Of a DNA stretch of 6,689 nt, positions 1 to 6,689 are shown in pieces. A program made the position numbers and the translations under genes. This stretch comes from Psychrilyobacter sp. GTDB taxonomy: Bacteria > Fusobacteriota > Fusobacteriia > Fusobacteriales > Fusobacteriaceae. The stretch's first letter is position 1, and each line of letters opens with the position of its first letter. The notes under the pieces were generated by a model. The model was not told the DNA's origin. It made no database searches and worked only from the letters and a program-made list of their open reading frames with translations. The stretch is taken from the NCBI GenBank assembly GCA_030621995.1, contig JAUXGP010000092.1:1-6689 (forward strand). Direction: 5' to 3'.

Positions 1-163
1 CTGTGATATAATAATATATTAAACAAAATACAATGTTTCAAAATATTACGTTTTGCCTTGAAAACTGATCTATGCTCTACATCTACATAAATCACTTTAA
101 AATTAAAAATATTAAGATGAACGTAAAATATACATTAACATTTAAATTTAGGAGGAACAAACC
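1..163. other. Non-coding upstream region of the XRE-cupin gene
   Basis: This stretch is very AT-rich and holds no credible reading frame. It must contain the promoter of the regulator gene that starts at 164, but I cannot place it with confidence. A TTGAAA at 58-63 resembles a -35 box but has no good -10 box at 16-18 bases. Weak TA-rich candidates lie at 124-141. The 10-mer TCACTTTAAA at 92-101 is the same half-site that forms an inverted repeat upstream of dnaG (3836-3875). Whatever gene lies to the left of the window is not visible. Confidence 0.5.
150..155 (+). promoter_or_regulatory. Ribosome binding site that decides a TTG start
   Basis: AGGAGG is a full Shine-Dalgarno core and stands 8 bases before the TTG at 164-166. 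No ATG or GTG in the same frame has a comparable site, and the protein aligns with XRE regulators from this first residue. This supports the TTG codon as the true start. Confidence 0.85.
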
Positions 164-697
164 TTGAATTTAGGAGAGAAAATTAAATATTTTAGAAAAG
201 AACAAAAAATGACTATAAAGGATCTTTCTGGTAAAACCAGCCTGTCAGTTGGATTTATCAGTAATATCGAAAGGGGACAAAACAGCCCATCTATCAGTAA
301 CCTCCAGCAAATTTGCGAGGCTTTAGAAGTTAACCTTATGGAAGTTTTACAGGATGTAAATGAACAGTCTCCCATCACCAGGAGAGCTGAAAGAAAATCT
401 ATCTTCGAATCGGAAGAAGGAGACATCAATATAGAGACCTTGACCAATGCCAACCATGCCTTAAACGGTATCTCCATCACCATTTCCGATGATAATCAGC
501 ATAGTGATTTTTCTTGGGGACATAACTATGATGAAGTAGGAGTTGTTATCGAGGGTAGTTTAGAGATTGAATTAAACAATAAACTTTATACTTTAGATGA
601 GGGAGATTCTATCTATATTGAAAAGTTCCAAGCTCATAAATATAGAAATCCCCATAAAAAGAAAAATATCACCCATTGGTTTTCTCTAAGAAATTAA
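164..697 (+). CDS. XRE-family transcriptional regulator with C-terminal cupin sensor domain
   Basis: This 177-residue protein is probably a cytoplasmic DNA-binding regulator. Residues about 4-62 form an XRE/Cro-type helix-turn-helix (LGEKIKYFRKEQKMTIKDLS, then the recognition-helix region SVGFISNIERGQNSPS). A linker of about 40 residues leads to a single cupin beta-barrel at about 105-175. In the cupin, H120, E124 and G131 fit motif 1 (an H-x3-E version rather than H-x-H), and G147, D148, H158 and N162 fit motif 2, although the usual Pro-x-Gly is absent. The architecture matches the PuuR-like HTH-cupin regulators, in which the cupin is thought to sense a small ligand and the HTH binds operator DNA. 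The size is normal for that family and the gene looks intact. It starts at TTG behind a strong ribosome binding site and converges on rpoD, so its target is not shown by an operon partner and may lie left of the window. The ligand and regulon are unknown. Confidence 0.9.
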   Translation: MNLGEKIKYFRKEQKMTIKDLSGKTSLSVGFISNIERGQNSPSISNLQQICEALEVNLMEVLQDVNEQSPITRRAERKSIFESEEGDINIETLTNANHALNGISITISDDNQHSDFSWGHNYDEVGVVIEGSLEIELNNKLYTLDEGDSIYIEKFQAHKYRNPHKKKNITHWFSLRN

Positions 698-733
698 AAA
701 AAGTTTATCTGCTTTGCAGATAAACTTTTTTTT
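696..733. terminator. Bidirectional intrinsic terminator between the regulator gene and rpoD
   Basis: A 10-bp perfect stem (703-712 with 716-725, arms GTTTATCTGC and GCAGATAAAC) closes a TTT loop. It is flanked by seven A on the left and eight T on the right, so either strand gives a hairpin followed by a U-tract. It begins on the stop codon of the plus-strand gene (TAA 695-697) and lies 22 bases past the stop of rpoD on the minus strand. It can therefore end both convergent transcripts. Confidence 0.92.
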
Positions 734-754
734 AATTCTTATTGAGATCAAATT

Positions 755-1933
755 TTAGACTGTTTTAAAATCTTCTAATTTCTTTCTTCTGCTGGGATGT
801 CTCAACTTCCTCAAGGCCTTTACCTCAATTTGTCTGATTCTTTCCCTGGTTACTTTAAATATCTTTCCAACTTCTTCCAAGGTTCTTGGACAGCCGTCAT
901 CTAAACCATACCTGAATCTTAAAACTTTTTCCTCTCTATCACTTAAACTGGATAATACATCATTTAACTGTTCCTTCAATAGAGTCTTATGAGTTTCTTC
1001 GTATGGGCTCAGCATATTGTTATCTTCTACGAAATCTCCTAATTCACTGTCTTCCTCACTCCCTACCGGAGTTTCCAATGAAATCGGATCCTGGTTCATC
1101 TCCAAGATGGTTTTTACCTTTTCAGTTTCCATTCCCAACCTATTACCTAAAATTTCAGGTGTAGCTTCTTTACCAGTCTCCTGCAGATAGATCCTAGCTT
1201 CCTTCTTTATTTTATTTATTGTTTCGATCATATGTACCGGTATTCTTATAGTTCTACCCTGATCAGCTATAGCTCTCGTTATAGCCTGACGGATCCACCA
1301 TGTTGCATATGTAGAGAATTTATATCCCTTGGCGTGTTCAAATTTTCCAACAGCCTTCATCAGACCAATATTTCCCTCTTGGATCAGATCCAATAATTTA
1401 AGACCTCTATTGGTATGTTTTTTAGCTATACTTACTACCAGTCTCAAGTTAGCTTCTACAAGCTGGTTTTTAGCCCATTCATCCCCATCATCGGACATCT
1501 TAGCCAGTTCTATCTCCTGAGCATGCTTTAATAGCGGGACTTGACCAATTTCACGGAGATACATCTTTATAGGTTCATCTACAGATACCCCGCCTACAAG
1601 TAAGTTCTTTGTATCCAATTCTTCCTTTGTTACTTCCTTTACTTTTTTAGGATCGAATTCTGAGTCATCTTCTGGAAGCTTAGATTTTACTATCATTGAT
1701 TTGGTTTTAGTTGTCTTAGCGGGCTTCCCCTTAACTTTAGCCTTTTTCTTTAATTCTTTTTCACTCACTACTTTTATTCCCTGATTAATCATCCCATTGA
1801 TCAGGGTTTCTATTTTTTCTGGAGCAAAATCATCTTGAAGTTTATTGTTTATCTCCTCAAAAGACATAATCTTGTCTTCCAACGCCTTCTTTATAATTTC
1901 ACGAACTTTCCCATTTTTAATAAAATCTTTCAT
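755..1933 (-). CDS. rpoD: RNA polymerase primary sigma factor RpoD (sigma-70/SigA)
   Basis: This 392-residue housekeeping sigma factor directs core RNA polymerase to -10/-35 promoters. A region 1.1-like N-terminal domain spans about 1-60, followed by a Lys-rich linker at about 60-85. Region 1.2 is about 116-150 ([16 protein letters not shown]) and region 2 about 157-228. Region 2.4, [17 protein letters not shown], carries the -10 contacts Q216 and T219. Region 3 is about 233-285, with the 3.2 finger near 284-304 ([21 protein letters not shown]). Region 4 is about 320-385, and its [23 protein letters not shown] has R363, E364 and R367 at the -35 contact positions. There is no large non-conserved insertion between 1.2 and 2, unlike Escherichia coli RpoD; the length is like Firmicutes SigA. 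The ATG follows GAGGAGG (1938-1944) with a short 4-base spacer. The start lies 24 bases after the dnaG stop, which indicates co-transcription. Confidence 0.98.
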   Translation of the reverse strand: MKDFIKNGKVREIIKKALEDKIMSFEEINNKLQDDFAPEKIETLINGMINQGIKVVSEKELKKKAKVKGKPAKTTKTKSMIVKSKLPEDDSEFDPKKVKEVTKEELDTKNLLVGGVSVDEPIKMYLREIGQVPLLKHAQEIELAKMSDDGDEWAKNQLVEANLRLVVSIAKKHTNRGLKLLDLIQEGNIGLMKAVGKFEHAKGYKFSTYATWWIRQAITRAIADQGRTIRIPVHMIETINKIKKEARIYLQETGKEATPEILGNRLGMETEKVKTILEMNQDPISLETPVGSEEDSELGDFVEDNNMLSPYEETHKTLLKEQLNDVLSSLSDREEKVLRFRYGLDDGCPRTLEEVGKIFKVTRERIRQIEVKALRKLRHPSRRKKLEDFKTV

Positions 1934-1957
1934 CTTGCCTCCTCAACACTTTACAAA

Positions 1958-3736
1958 TCAAATTTTCATAGAAATAAATTCTTTATAACTTTCCTCTAAA
2001 TCATCTATCTTTATATCACCAATTATTTTTTCATATATTTTTTTACAATTTAAAAATGATATTATATCATTTGTTTTAAAAAACACCATCTTTTCCAGGA
2101 TCTCCCTGTTAAACCATCTTTTGTAGATCTCTATATAGAAGTTTAAGATCTCATCTTCATTTTTAGCAGAAAGTTCCGTAGATATATTGAGGATTATCTC
2201 CTCCTCTTCCTCTTCCAGCTTAAAAAATTTCCCGCGTAATAGTTCCTGTATATAGTTCTGCTCTCCATTTTTCTCAATTATATCAAATATATTTTGAACA
2301 AAGGGAGAAGTTATAGTCTTATTTTTAAATTTTTCGAAATACTTTCTATCTTTTAAACAAAGTTTTAGTGTTTCTAGTTCTAATTCGTCTATTTTTAATG
2401 ATCTTGTTTTTAAAAGCGGTATATCCATTTTTTTATACACCACAGTCTCTTCATTGTTCAGTATTAAGATTTTTTTTAATATTTCAATCTCTTTTTCCAT
2501 CCCTAAAGATACTGACAGTTTGTTCAAATACAAGCTTTTTTCTAATTCTGTTTCCACAGACAGAAAAAACTCCTTAAATCTGCTTATAAAATTTTGTTTT
2601 GCCATAAAGTTGTTCAGGTCGTATTCCCTGACATAATAATCGTATAAAAAATCAAAGATCTCCTTTGAGTTTTTTACAGATTTCAAAAATTCAGTCTTAC
2701 CATATTTCTTTAAAAATTCATCGGGATCTTTAGCATTTCTCAGTTCTAAAACCCTTATATTAAATCCATATTTCTTTAAGACTAGACTGGCTTTTTCACT
2801 GGCTACCCTGCCGGCATTGTCCATATCAAAAGCAATTATTACATTGGATGTATATCTTTTTAAGAGTTCAGCCTGTTCATTTGTAAAGGCTGTCCCCAAA
2901 GGAGCCAAAGCCACATCAAAACCATAGGCATGAGCTGCTAGTACATCCATATATCCTTCCATTAGGAGGGCGTAATTCTTTCTCCTAATGCTGCTCCCCT
3001 TATTTTTTATTCCATAAAGGTTCCGTCCCTTATGAAATACCGGGGTTTCTGGTGAATTTAAATATTTTGCGATATCCTTTCTGTCGCTCATAGTTCTGCC
3101 GCCGAAAGCGATTACATTTCCACTGGGTGAATAAATTGGATAGATTATCCTATCTCGAAAGATATCATAATACCCCTTGTCACCGCTCTTTATAAGCCCC
3201 AATTTAGATAGGGTCGGAAGGTCATACCCTTTTCCTACCAAATGGTTGTATAATGAATCCCATCCATTTAATGCATACCCTAAATTATTTTCTCTTATGA
3301 AATCCGGCTGCATTCCCCTCTTGTTTAAATAAGAAAGTGCTTCCCTTCCAGAGTTAGAGAAAATATTTCCCTTAAAAAATGAAAGTGCTTCATCTAAGAT
3401 CTTATAATATTTCTTATTTCTATCCTCTGAAACATTTCCGCTTATAGGAGAAATATTTAGATTATACTTTTTACTCAGTTCATAGACTGCCTCCCCATAG
3501 GTTAACTTATTATATTCCATATAGAATTTAATAACATTTCCACCTGCACCACAAACAAAACACTTATATATGTTTTTTGAGGTGCTGACCATAAAGGAAG
3601 GATTAGTATCCTTATGAAATGGACAAAGGCCTTTATAGTTCGAACCTGTCTTCTTTAGATCGACATATTCGCCTATAACCTCTACAATATTCAATTGTGT
3701 TATAACCTTATCTAAATCTTCATTTCTAAATCTCAT
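1958..3736 (-). CDS. dnaG: DNA primase DnaG
   Basis: This 592-residue primase synthesises RNA primers at the replication fork in association with the DnaB helicase. The N-terminal CHC2 zinc ribbon has C38, H41, C59 and C62 (CPFH then CFVC). The catalytic core follows, with the basic KYLNSPETPVFHKGRNLYG stretch (224-242), which is typical of primase. The TOPRIM fold carries the motif EGYMDV (E260, D264) and the metal-binding DMD (D304, D306), followed by DPDEF (337-341). The last 150 or so residues are the poorly conserved helicase-interaction domain; here it is rich in Lys and Glu, with six Glu in a row at 508-513. The length is typical of the family. The ATG at 3734-3736 has only a weak ribosome binding site (GAGATGG, 3744-3750). 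It is the first gene of a dnaG-rpoD operon. The rpsU gene that often precedes dnaG elsewhere is absent; hppA lies upstream instead, behind its own terminator. Confidence 0.98.
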   Translation of the reverse strand: MRFRNEDLDKVITQLNIVEVIGEYVDLKKTGSNYKGLCPFHKDTNPSFMVSTSKNIYKCFVCGAGGNVIKFYMEYNKLTYGEAVYELSKKYNLNISPISGNVSEDRNKKYYKILDEALSFFKGNIFSNSGREALSYLNKRGMQPDFIRENNLGYALNGWDSLYNHLVGKGYDLPTLSKLGLIKSGDKGYYDIFRDRIIYPIYSPSGNVIAFGGRTMSDRKDIAKYLNSPETPVFHKGRNLYGIKNKGSSIRRKNYALLMEGYMDVLAAHAYGFDVALAPLGTAFTNEQAELLKRYTSNVIIAFDMDNAGRVASEKASLVLKKYGFNIRVLELRNAKDPDEFLKKYGKTEFLKSVKNSKEIFDFLYDYYVREYDLNNFMAKQNFISRFKEFFLSVETELEKSLYLNKLSVSLGMEKEIEILKKILILNNEETVVYKKMDIPLLKTRSLKIDELELETLKLCLKDRKYFEKFKNKTITSPFVQNIFDIIEKNGEQNYIQELLRGKFFKLEEEEEEIILNISTELSAKNEDEILNFYIEIYKRWFNREILEKMVFFKTNDIISFLNCKKIYEKIIGDIKIDDLEESYKEFISMKI

Positions 3737-3773
3737 AAAAACACCATCTCAATTTATTTTGTTACTACATTTC

Positions 3774-3802
3774 AGTATATCCCATAATATTCATTATTTC
3801 AA
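3774..3802 (-). promoter_or_regulatory. Sigma-70-type promoter of dnaG-rpoD
   Basis: On the minus strand TTGAAA (3797-3802) is followed after exactly 17 bases by TATACT (3774-3779). Each hexamer is close to consensus. Transcription would start near 3767, giving a leader of about 30 bases before the dnaG ATG. No other comparable pair is seen in the spacer between hppA and dnaG. Confidence 0.75.
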
Positions 3803-3835
3803 GTATTTTTAATAGTATTTTGAATATTTTTTGAT

Positions 3836-3875
3836 TTCACTTTAAAATTAACCATATATATATCTTTAAAGTGAA
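3836..3875. repeat. 11-bp inverted repeat upstream of the dnaG promoter
   Basis: TTCACTTTAAA (3836-3846) and TTTAAAGTGAA (3865-3875) are perfect inverted copies separated by 18 AT-rich bases. The arms lie about 35-75 bases upstream of the -35 box of dnaG and downstream of the hppA hairpin. Neither strand has a T-run after the structure, so it does not look like a terminator. It could be an operator with two half-sites about 29 bases apart centre to centre, or a chance feature of AT-rich DNA. Confidence 0.5.
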
Positions 3876-3893
3876 CCCATTAGAAGTTAATAT

Positions 3894-3917
3894 GAGCCAG
3901 AGAAATTTCTCTGGCTC
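3894..3917 (-). terminator. Hairpin terminator downstream of hppA
   Basis: The 24 bases are a perfect palindrome (arms GAGCCAGAGAAA and TTTCTCTGGCTC), giving a GC-containing stem of 10 bp or more with a small AT loop. It begins 26 bases after the hppA stop codon. In the minus direction the following bases (ATATTAACTTCT) are only moderately T-rich, so this may be a less efficient terminator or a 3'-end stabilising hairpin. It should separate hppA transcripts from dnaG. Confidence 0.7.
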
Positions 3918-3942
3918 TGAACTTATAATTTTATTTTTATTA

Positions 3943-5964
3943 TTATATAAATAATGGTACCAATACCAATGAAACTATGGACATAAGTTTAATCAAGATA
4001 TTTAATGATGGCCCGGAAGTATCCTTAAATGGATCTCCTACCGTATCTCCTACTACTGCTGCTTTATGTCTGTCAGATCCCTTTCCATCTCCATCATAAC
4101 CTGCTTCTATCTGCTTTTTAGCATTATCCCAGGCTCCACCGGCATTTGCCATCATGATAGCCATTAATATACCTGTCACAAGTGCACCCGCTAATAATCC
4201 CCCCAGAGCTTCTACAGACCATAACCCCACAATTACTGGTGCTGATACTGCTAATAATCCCGGTATAACCATCTCCCTCAGAGATGATCTTGTAGAGATA
4301 TCTATACATCTTTTATGATCGGGTTTAACTGTGTAATCCATAATCCCTGGATTTTCCCTAAATTGTCTTCTAACCTCTTCTACCATCTCCATGGCTGCTT
4401 TCCCTACTGCTGTCATCGTTAAGGCTGAGAATAGGAATGTAAGCATTCCTCCAATGAATAATCCCCCTATTACTTTGGGATTAGTTACATCGATTACCAA
4501 TGACCTTCCCGTCAGTGCTTCTATGGACTGCTTATATGCTGCAAACAGCGATAGTGCTGTAAGAGCTGCTGATCCAATGGCAAAACCTTTTCCTACTGCT
4601 GCTGTAGAGTTTCCTACTGCATCCAGTCTGTCTGTACAAGCTCTTACCTCTTCCGGCATGTTGCACATCTCTGCTATCCCACCTGCATTATCTGCTACTG
4701 GTCCGTATGCATCTACTGCTACTACCATACCCGTAGTTGACAACATCCCCACTGCTGCAATGGCTATTCCATAGAGTCCTGCAAAATTAAATGATACCAA
4801 GATAGCTATTACTATTACTATTATCGGTGCTACAGTAGATTCCATTCCCACTGCCAACCCTTCGATTATTGCAGTTGCCGGTCCTGTTTTGGCTGCATCT
4901 GAAATCCTGTTTACTGATTTTTTACCTGTATCGGTATATAAACCTGTAAAATAAGCTATAACCAATCCTGCTACTAATCCTGCTACGATGGCATAGAATA
5001 CACCCATAGGAATAGCGCTGCCCATCAAATCCTCTGAATATTTAATAATTCCAAAAGCTCCTACAAGAGCTAAAGCCCCGGATATTCTTGTAGCATTTTC
5101 CAGCTTATGATAAACCTCATCTGGATCATCTGTCTTCACCGTAAATGTCCCAATTATAGATGCTATTATCCCTACAAATGCTATTAAAATCGGTAATATG
5201 ATAAGTGCTGTTCTCTGTCCCGGCATAAGCCCGGAAATGGTAGCTCCCAATGCCATGGTAGCTATCATTGAACCTACATATGATTCAAATAAATCGGCTC
5301 CCATCCCTGCTACGTCTCCTACATTATCTCCCACATTATCTGCAATAGTCGCCGGATTTCTCGGATCATCTTCAGGTATTCCTGCTTCGACCTTTCCTAC
5401 CAGGTCGGCTCCTACATCGGCTGCCTTGGTATAGATTCCTCCACCTACTCTTGCAAATAAGGCTATAGATGAAGCACCCATTCCAAATCCTGTTATAATT
5501 TTCATATCTCCATCAAACAGTATAGTAAGTGCTGATATTCCTATAAGACCCAGCCCTACTACTGCTAAACCCATTACAGCTCCGCCGGCAAAAGCTACAT
5601 CTAACGCTTTCGACAGTCCGCCGTCTCTAGCAGCTATGGCTGTTCTTCCATTAGCTTTGGTAGCTATCCTCATCCCTACATTTCCTGCAATTCCTGAGGT
5701 AATCGCTCCCAATATAAAAGTAAGTGCCACATACGGACTTAAAAATATTCCGAGCAACAGTGAAACTCCTAAAACAAACCATACCAATACCTTGTATTCA
5801 GCATGTAAAAATGCCATGGCACCCTCTCTGATCGCTTCAGTTATCTCCTCTACTTTAGCATCGTTAATTTCATATTTATTTACTTTTGCAGCGTAAAAAT
5901 ATGAAGCTATCAATGCTAAAAGCCCGCCAACTATTCCCAACAACAATAAATTAACCATAATCAT
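3943..5964 (-). CDS. hppA: K+-dependent membrane pyrophosphatase, probably Na+-translocating
   Basis: This 673-residue integral membrane protein, with about 16 hydrophobic helices, couples hydrolysis of pyrophosphate in the cytoplasm to outward cation pumping. The PPi-binding signature [11 protein letters not shown] is at 183-193 (D183, D187, K191, E193). The second acidic cluster [21 protein letters not shown] follows at 197-217. The conserved C-terminal [11 protein letters not shown] (607-617) and [23 protein letters not shown] (631-653) complete the site. [10 protein letters not shown] (451-460) has Ala455 and Gly458 where K+-independent enzymes have Lys and Thr, so it should need K+. In transmembrane helix 6, D224 is followed three residues later by E227 (ADLFESYVG). 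That is the Glu position of Na+-pumping enzymes; typical H+ pumps carry it four residues further on. Length and motifs are complete. The product would recover energy from biosynthetic PPi as a sodium gradient. A dual Na+/H+ mode cannot be excluded. It is monocistronic, with its own promoter and hairpin. Confidence 0.96.
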   Translation of the reverse strand: MIMVNLLLLGIVGGLLALIASYFYAAKVNKYEINDAKVEEITEAIREGAMAFLHAEYKVLVWFVLGVSLLLGIFLSPYVALTFILGAITSGIAGNVGMRIATKANGRTAIAARDGGLSKALDVAFAGGAVMGLAVVGLGLIGISALTILFDGDMKIITGFGMGASSIALFARVGGGIYTKAADVGADLVGKVEAGIPEDDPRNPATIADNVGDNVGDVAGMGADLFESYVGSMIATMALGATISGLMPGQRTALIILPILIAFVGIIASIIGTFTVKTDDPDEVYHKLENATRISGALALVGAFGIIKYSEDLMGSAIPMGVFYAIVAGLVAGLVIAYFTGLYTDTGKKSVNRISDAAKTGPATAIIEGLAVGMESTVAPIIVIVIAILVSFNFAGLYGIAIAAVGMLSTTGMVVAVDAYGPVADNAGGIAEMCNMPEEVRACTDRLDAVGNSTAAVGKGFAIGSAALTALSLFAAYKQSIEALTGRSLVIDVTNPKVIGGLFIGGMLTFLFSALTMTAVGKAAMEMVEEVRRQFRENPGIMDYTVKPDHKRCIDISTRSSLREMVIPGLLAVSAPVIVGLWSVEALGGLLAGALVTGILMAIMMANAGGAWDNAKKQIEAGYDGDGKGSDRHKAAVVGDTVGDPFKDTSGPSLNILIKLMSIVSLVLVPLFI

Positions 5965-5967
5965 TTT

Positions 5968-5973
5968 CCCCCT
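5968..5973 (-). promoter_or_regulatory. Ribosome binding site of hppA, leaving two possible starts
   Basis: The minus strand reads AGGGGG, then 3 bases to the first ATG (5962-5964) and 9 bases to a second in-frame ATG (5956-5958). The second spacing is nearer the usual optimum, so translation may begin there and give a 671-residue protein. Only the first two residues differ. Confidence 0.6.
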
Positions 5974-6057
5974 ATAAATTTTTGTGTCACCTAAGGTGTC
6001 CCTTGAAACTTTGTTTCCATAAATTTAAGTAAGTGATCTATAAGTATAATTTCATTC
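5974..6057 (-). promoter_or_regulatory. hppA 5' leader with palindrome and small hairpin
   Basis: The predicted leader, about 93 bases including the ribosome binding site, is longer than that of dnaG. It holds a short stem GAAAC-AAA-GTTTC (6005-6017) and, nearer the gene, the near-palindrome GTCACCTAAGGTGTC (5985-5999; core ACCTAAGGT with a single central base). The latter cannot form a good RNA hairpin because it has no loop, so if it matters it would be a DNA-binding site. I recognise no known riboswitch. Confidence 0.3.
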
Positions 6058-6063
6058 AGTTTA

Positions 6064-6091
6064 AGTATAGTTTATATTTTGCCTTTTTCAA
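6064..6091 (-). promoter_or_regulatory. Sigma-70-type promoter of hppA
   Basis: On the minus strand TTGAAA (6086-6091) is followed after 16 bases by TATACT (6064-6069). These are the same two hexamers as the dnaG promoter. The start point would be near 6057. A second TATACT lies about 20 bases downstream but lacks a matching -35 box. Confidence 0.65.
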
Positions 6092-6126
6092 AATTAATTT
6101 TTATCTTTTTTGATATAAATTTTTAC

Positions 6127-6180
6127 AAAAAAAAAGCCAGATAATTAAATCAACTTCTCATTTTTATTTTTTAATAATCT
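6127..6180 (-). terminator. Possible terminator of the prepilin gene
   Basis: In the minus direction AGATTATTAAA, overlapping the last codons and stop (6170-6180), can pair with TTTAATTATCT (6139-6149) with one mismatch. This is followed by GGC and nine T (6127-6135). The T-run is strong, but the stem is AT-only apart from one G-C pair and the loop is about 20 bases. The termination call is therefore tentative. Confidence 0.4.
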
Positions 6181-6656
6181 CCCCATTTTTTTCCTTCCAT
6201 ACTATAGTTTTTAACATTAGAAGTATACGGCGCCATTTTAAAATCTATAGAATCCCCAACAATGGTAATTTCTGTGTTCGTCCCTGCAAAATCAGTATAA
6301 TATACAGAACCACCGTATGATATTTCTCCACCACCCTCATTTTTACTTCCACCTATTTTCAAAAAATGCCTACCTGCATCTGTATACACAGATTGAGCCT
6401 TAGAATCTAATCTATCATATATTTCTTGAGCTGATATTACTATTGCACCATTACTTGTCGAATCTAGCACCATTTTTTCCACTAAAATAACATTTGCTAC
6501 CATCCTTGCAGACCCCAATACCGCTATTGCTTTTGAATCCTTTGCTTTGGCTAATTGCTCCCTTAATTTAGGTGCCAGTGTGGTAGCTAATATACCTATT
6601 ATTGCTATTACTACCAACAGTTCTATCAGTGTAAACCCTTTGCTTAATTTTTTCAT
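6171..6656 (-). CDS. Type IV prepilin / type II secretion pseudopilin-like protein
   Basis: This 161-residue protein has a class III (prepilin) signal. A short basic leader MKKLSKG is cut between G7 and F8, and mature residue +5 is Glu (E12), as needed for N-methylation and assembly. A hydrophobic helix IELLVVIAIIGILATTLAP follows, with proline at mature +22 (P29), the kink found in many pilins. The amphipathic helix continues to about residue 63 (LREQLAKAKDSKAIAVLGSARMVANVI). The C-terminal half is a Gly/Ser/Tyr-rich, probably beta, domain without cysteine, so it has no disulfide-bonded D-loop. I cannot tell a fibre-forming pilin from a GspG/GspH-like pseudopilin. AGGA at 6665-6668 lies 8 bases before the ATG. 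A TATAAA at 6684-6689 might be the -10 box, but the -35 region is outside the window. No prepilin peptidase, ATPase or secretin gene is visible. The gene ends in a T-rich tract before the hppA promoter, so partners, if any, lie to the right. Confidence 0.9.
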   Translation of the reverse strand: MKKLSKGFTLIELLVVIAIIGILATTLAPKLREQLAKAKDSKAIAVLGSARMVANVILVEKMVLDSTSNGAIVISAQEIYDRLDSKAQSVYTDAGRHFLKIGGSKNEGGGEISYGGSVYYTDFAGTNTEITIVGDSIDFKMAPYTSNVKNYSMEGKKWGDY

Positions 6657-6689
6657 TTTTCTCTTCCTATATTTTAGATTTTATTTATA

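Noticed and set aside
14..53. Imperfect inverted repeat (AATAT...AAAC / GTTT...ATATT) near the left edge
   Set aside because: The arms match only in short blocks within very AT-rich DNA, so chance is sufficient.
148..483. Minus-strand open frame of 111 codons opposite the regulator gene
   Set aside because: It lies antisense to a clear HTH-cupin gene, has no ribosome binding site of note and no recognisable domain.
2368..2636. Plus-strand hydrophobic short frames opposite dnaG
   Set aside because: The Phe/Leu/Ile richness comes from the antisense of Lys/Glu-rich codons. The dnaG frame is certain here.
3836..3875. The dnaG-upstream inverted repeat as a second hppA terminator
   Set aside because: The stem is almost all AT, the loop is 18 bases, and neither strand has a T-run after it. 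The hairpin at 3894-3917 is much the better candidate.
4391..4774. Plus-strand open frames opposite hppA (also 5198-5434 and 5636-5896)
   Set aside because: They are rich in Ala, Pro, Ser and Thr, as expected from reading the antisense of a Gly/Ala-rich membrane protein. They lack ribosome binding sites and match nothing.
5991..6020. Nine-codon leader peptide (METKFQGTP) in the hppA leader
   Set aside because: It has no Shine-Dalgarno sequence before its ATG and no run of regulatory codons or attenuator hairpin after it.
3737..6170. The two spacers flanking hppA are both 206 bases long
   Set aside because: Their sequences are unrelated apart from the promoter hexamers, so the equal length is coincidence and not a duplication.

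Overview
The window is AT-rich and densely coding, and looks like chromosome of an anaerobic, Fusobacteriota-like bacterium (for example the Ilyobacter/Propionigenium/Psychrilyobacter/Fusobacterium group). This placement is an inference from overall base composition, protein character, the dnaG-rpoD pairing and a sodium-type membrane pyrophosphatase. No rRNA or other decisive marker is present.

Layout, left to right. Positions 1-163 are non-coding leader DNA. A plus-strand gene (164-697, TTG start) encodes a small XRE-type helix-turn-helix regulator with a C-terminal cupin. It converges on rpoD, and the two share a compact bidirectional terminator (696-733). On the minus strand, dnaG (primase, 3736 down to 1958) and rpoD (primary sigma factor, 1933 down to 755) form a two-gene operon with a 24-base gap. 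A good sigma-70-type promoter lies just upstream of dnaG (TTGAAA-17-TATACT). This is the core of the classical macromolecular synthesis operon, but rpsU is not next to dnaG.

Further right, also on the minus strand, hppA (5964 down to 3943) encodes a complete K+-dependent membrane pyrophosphatase. Its ion-gate residues indicate sodium pumping. It has its own promoter (TTGAAA-16-TATACT), a leader of roughly 90 bases, and a strong hairpin after its stop. At the right edge a complete minus-strand gene (6656 down to 6171) encodes a type IV prepilin or pseudopilin with a textbook N-terminus and an unrecognised, cysteine-free C-terminal domain.

The genes are mostly housekeeping: replication priming, global transcription initiation and membrane energetics. 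The regulator and the prepilin are the two less predictable loci. I see no mobile element, CRISPR array, tRNA or rRNA, and no convincing undescribed multi-gene system. The best leads are regulatory: an 11-bp inverted repeat upstream of the dnaG promoter whose half-site recurs upstream of the regulator gene, and the hppA leader. The orphan prepilin is also worth placing in context.
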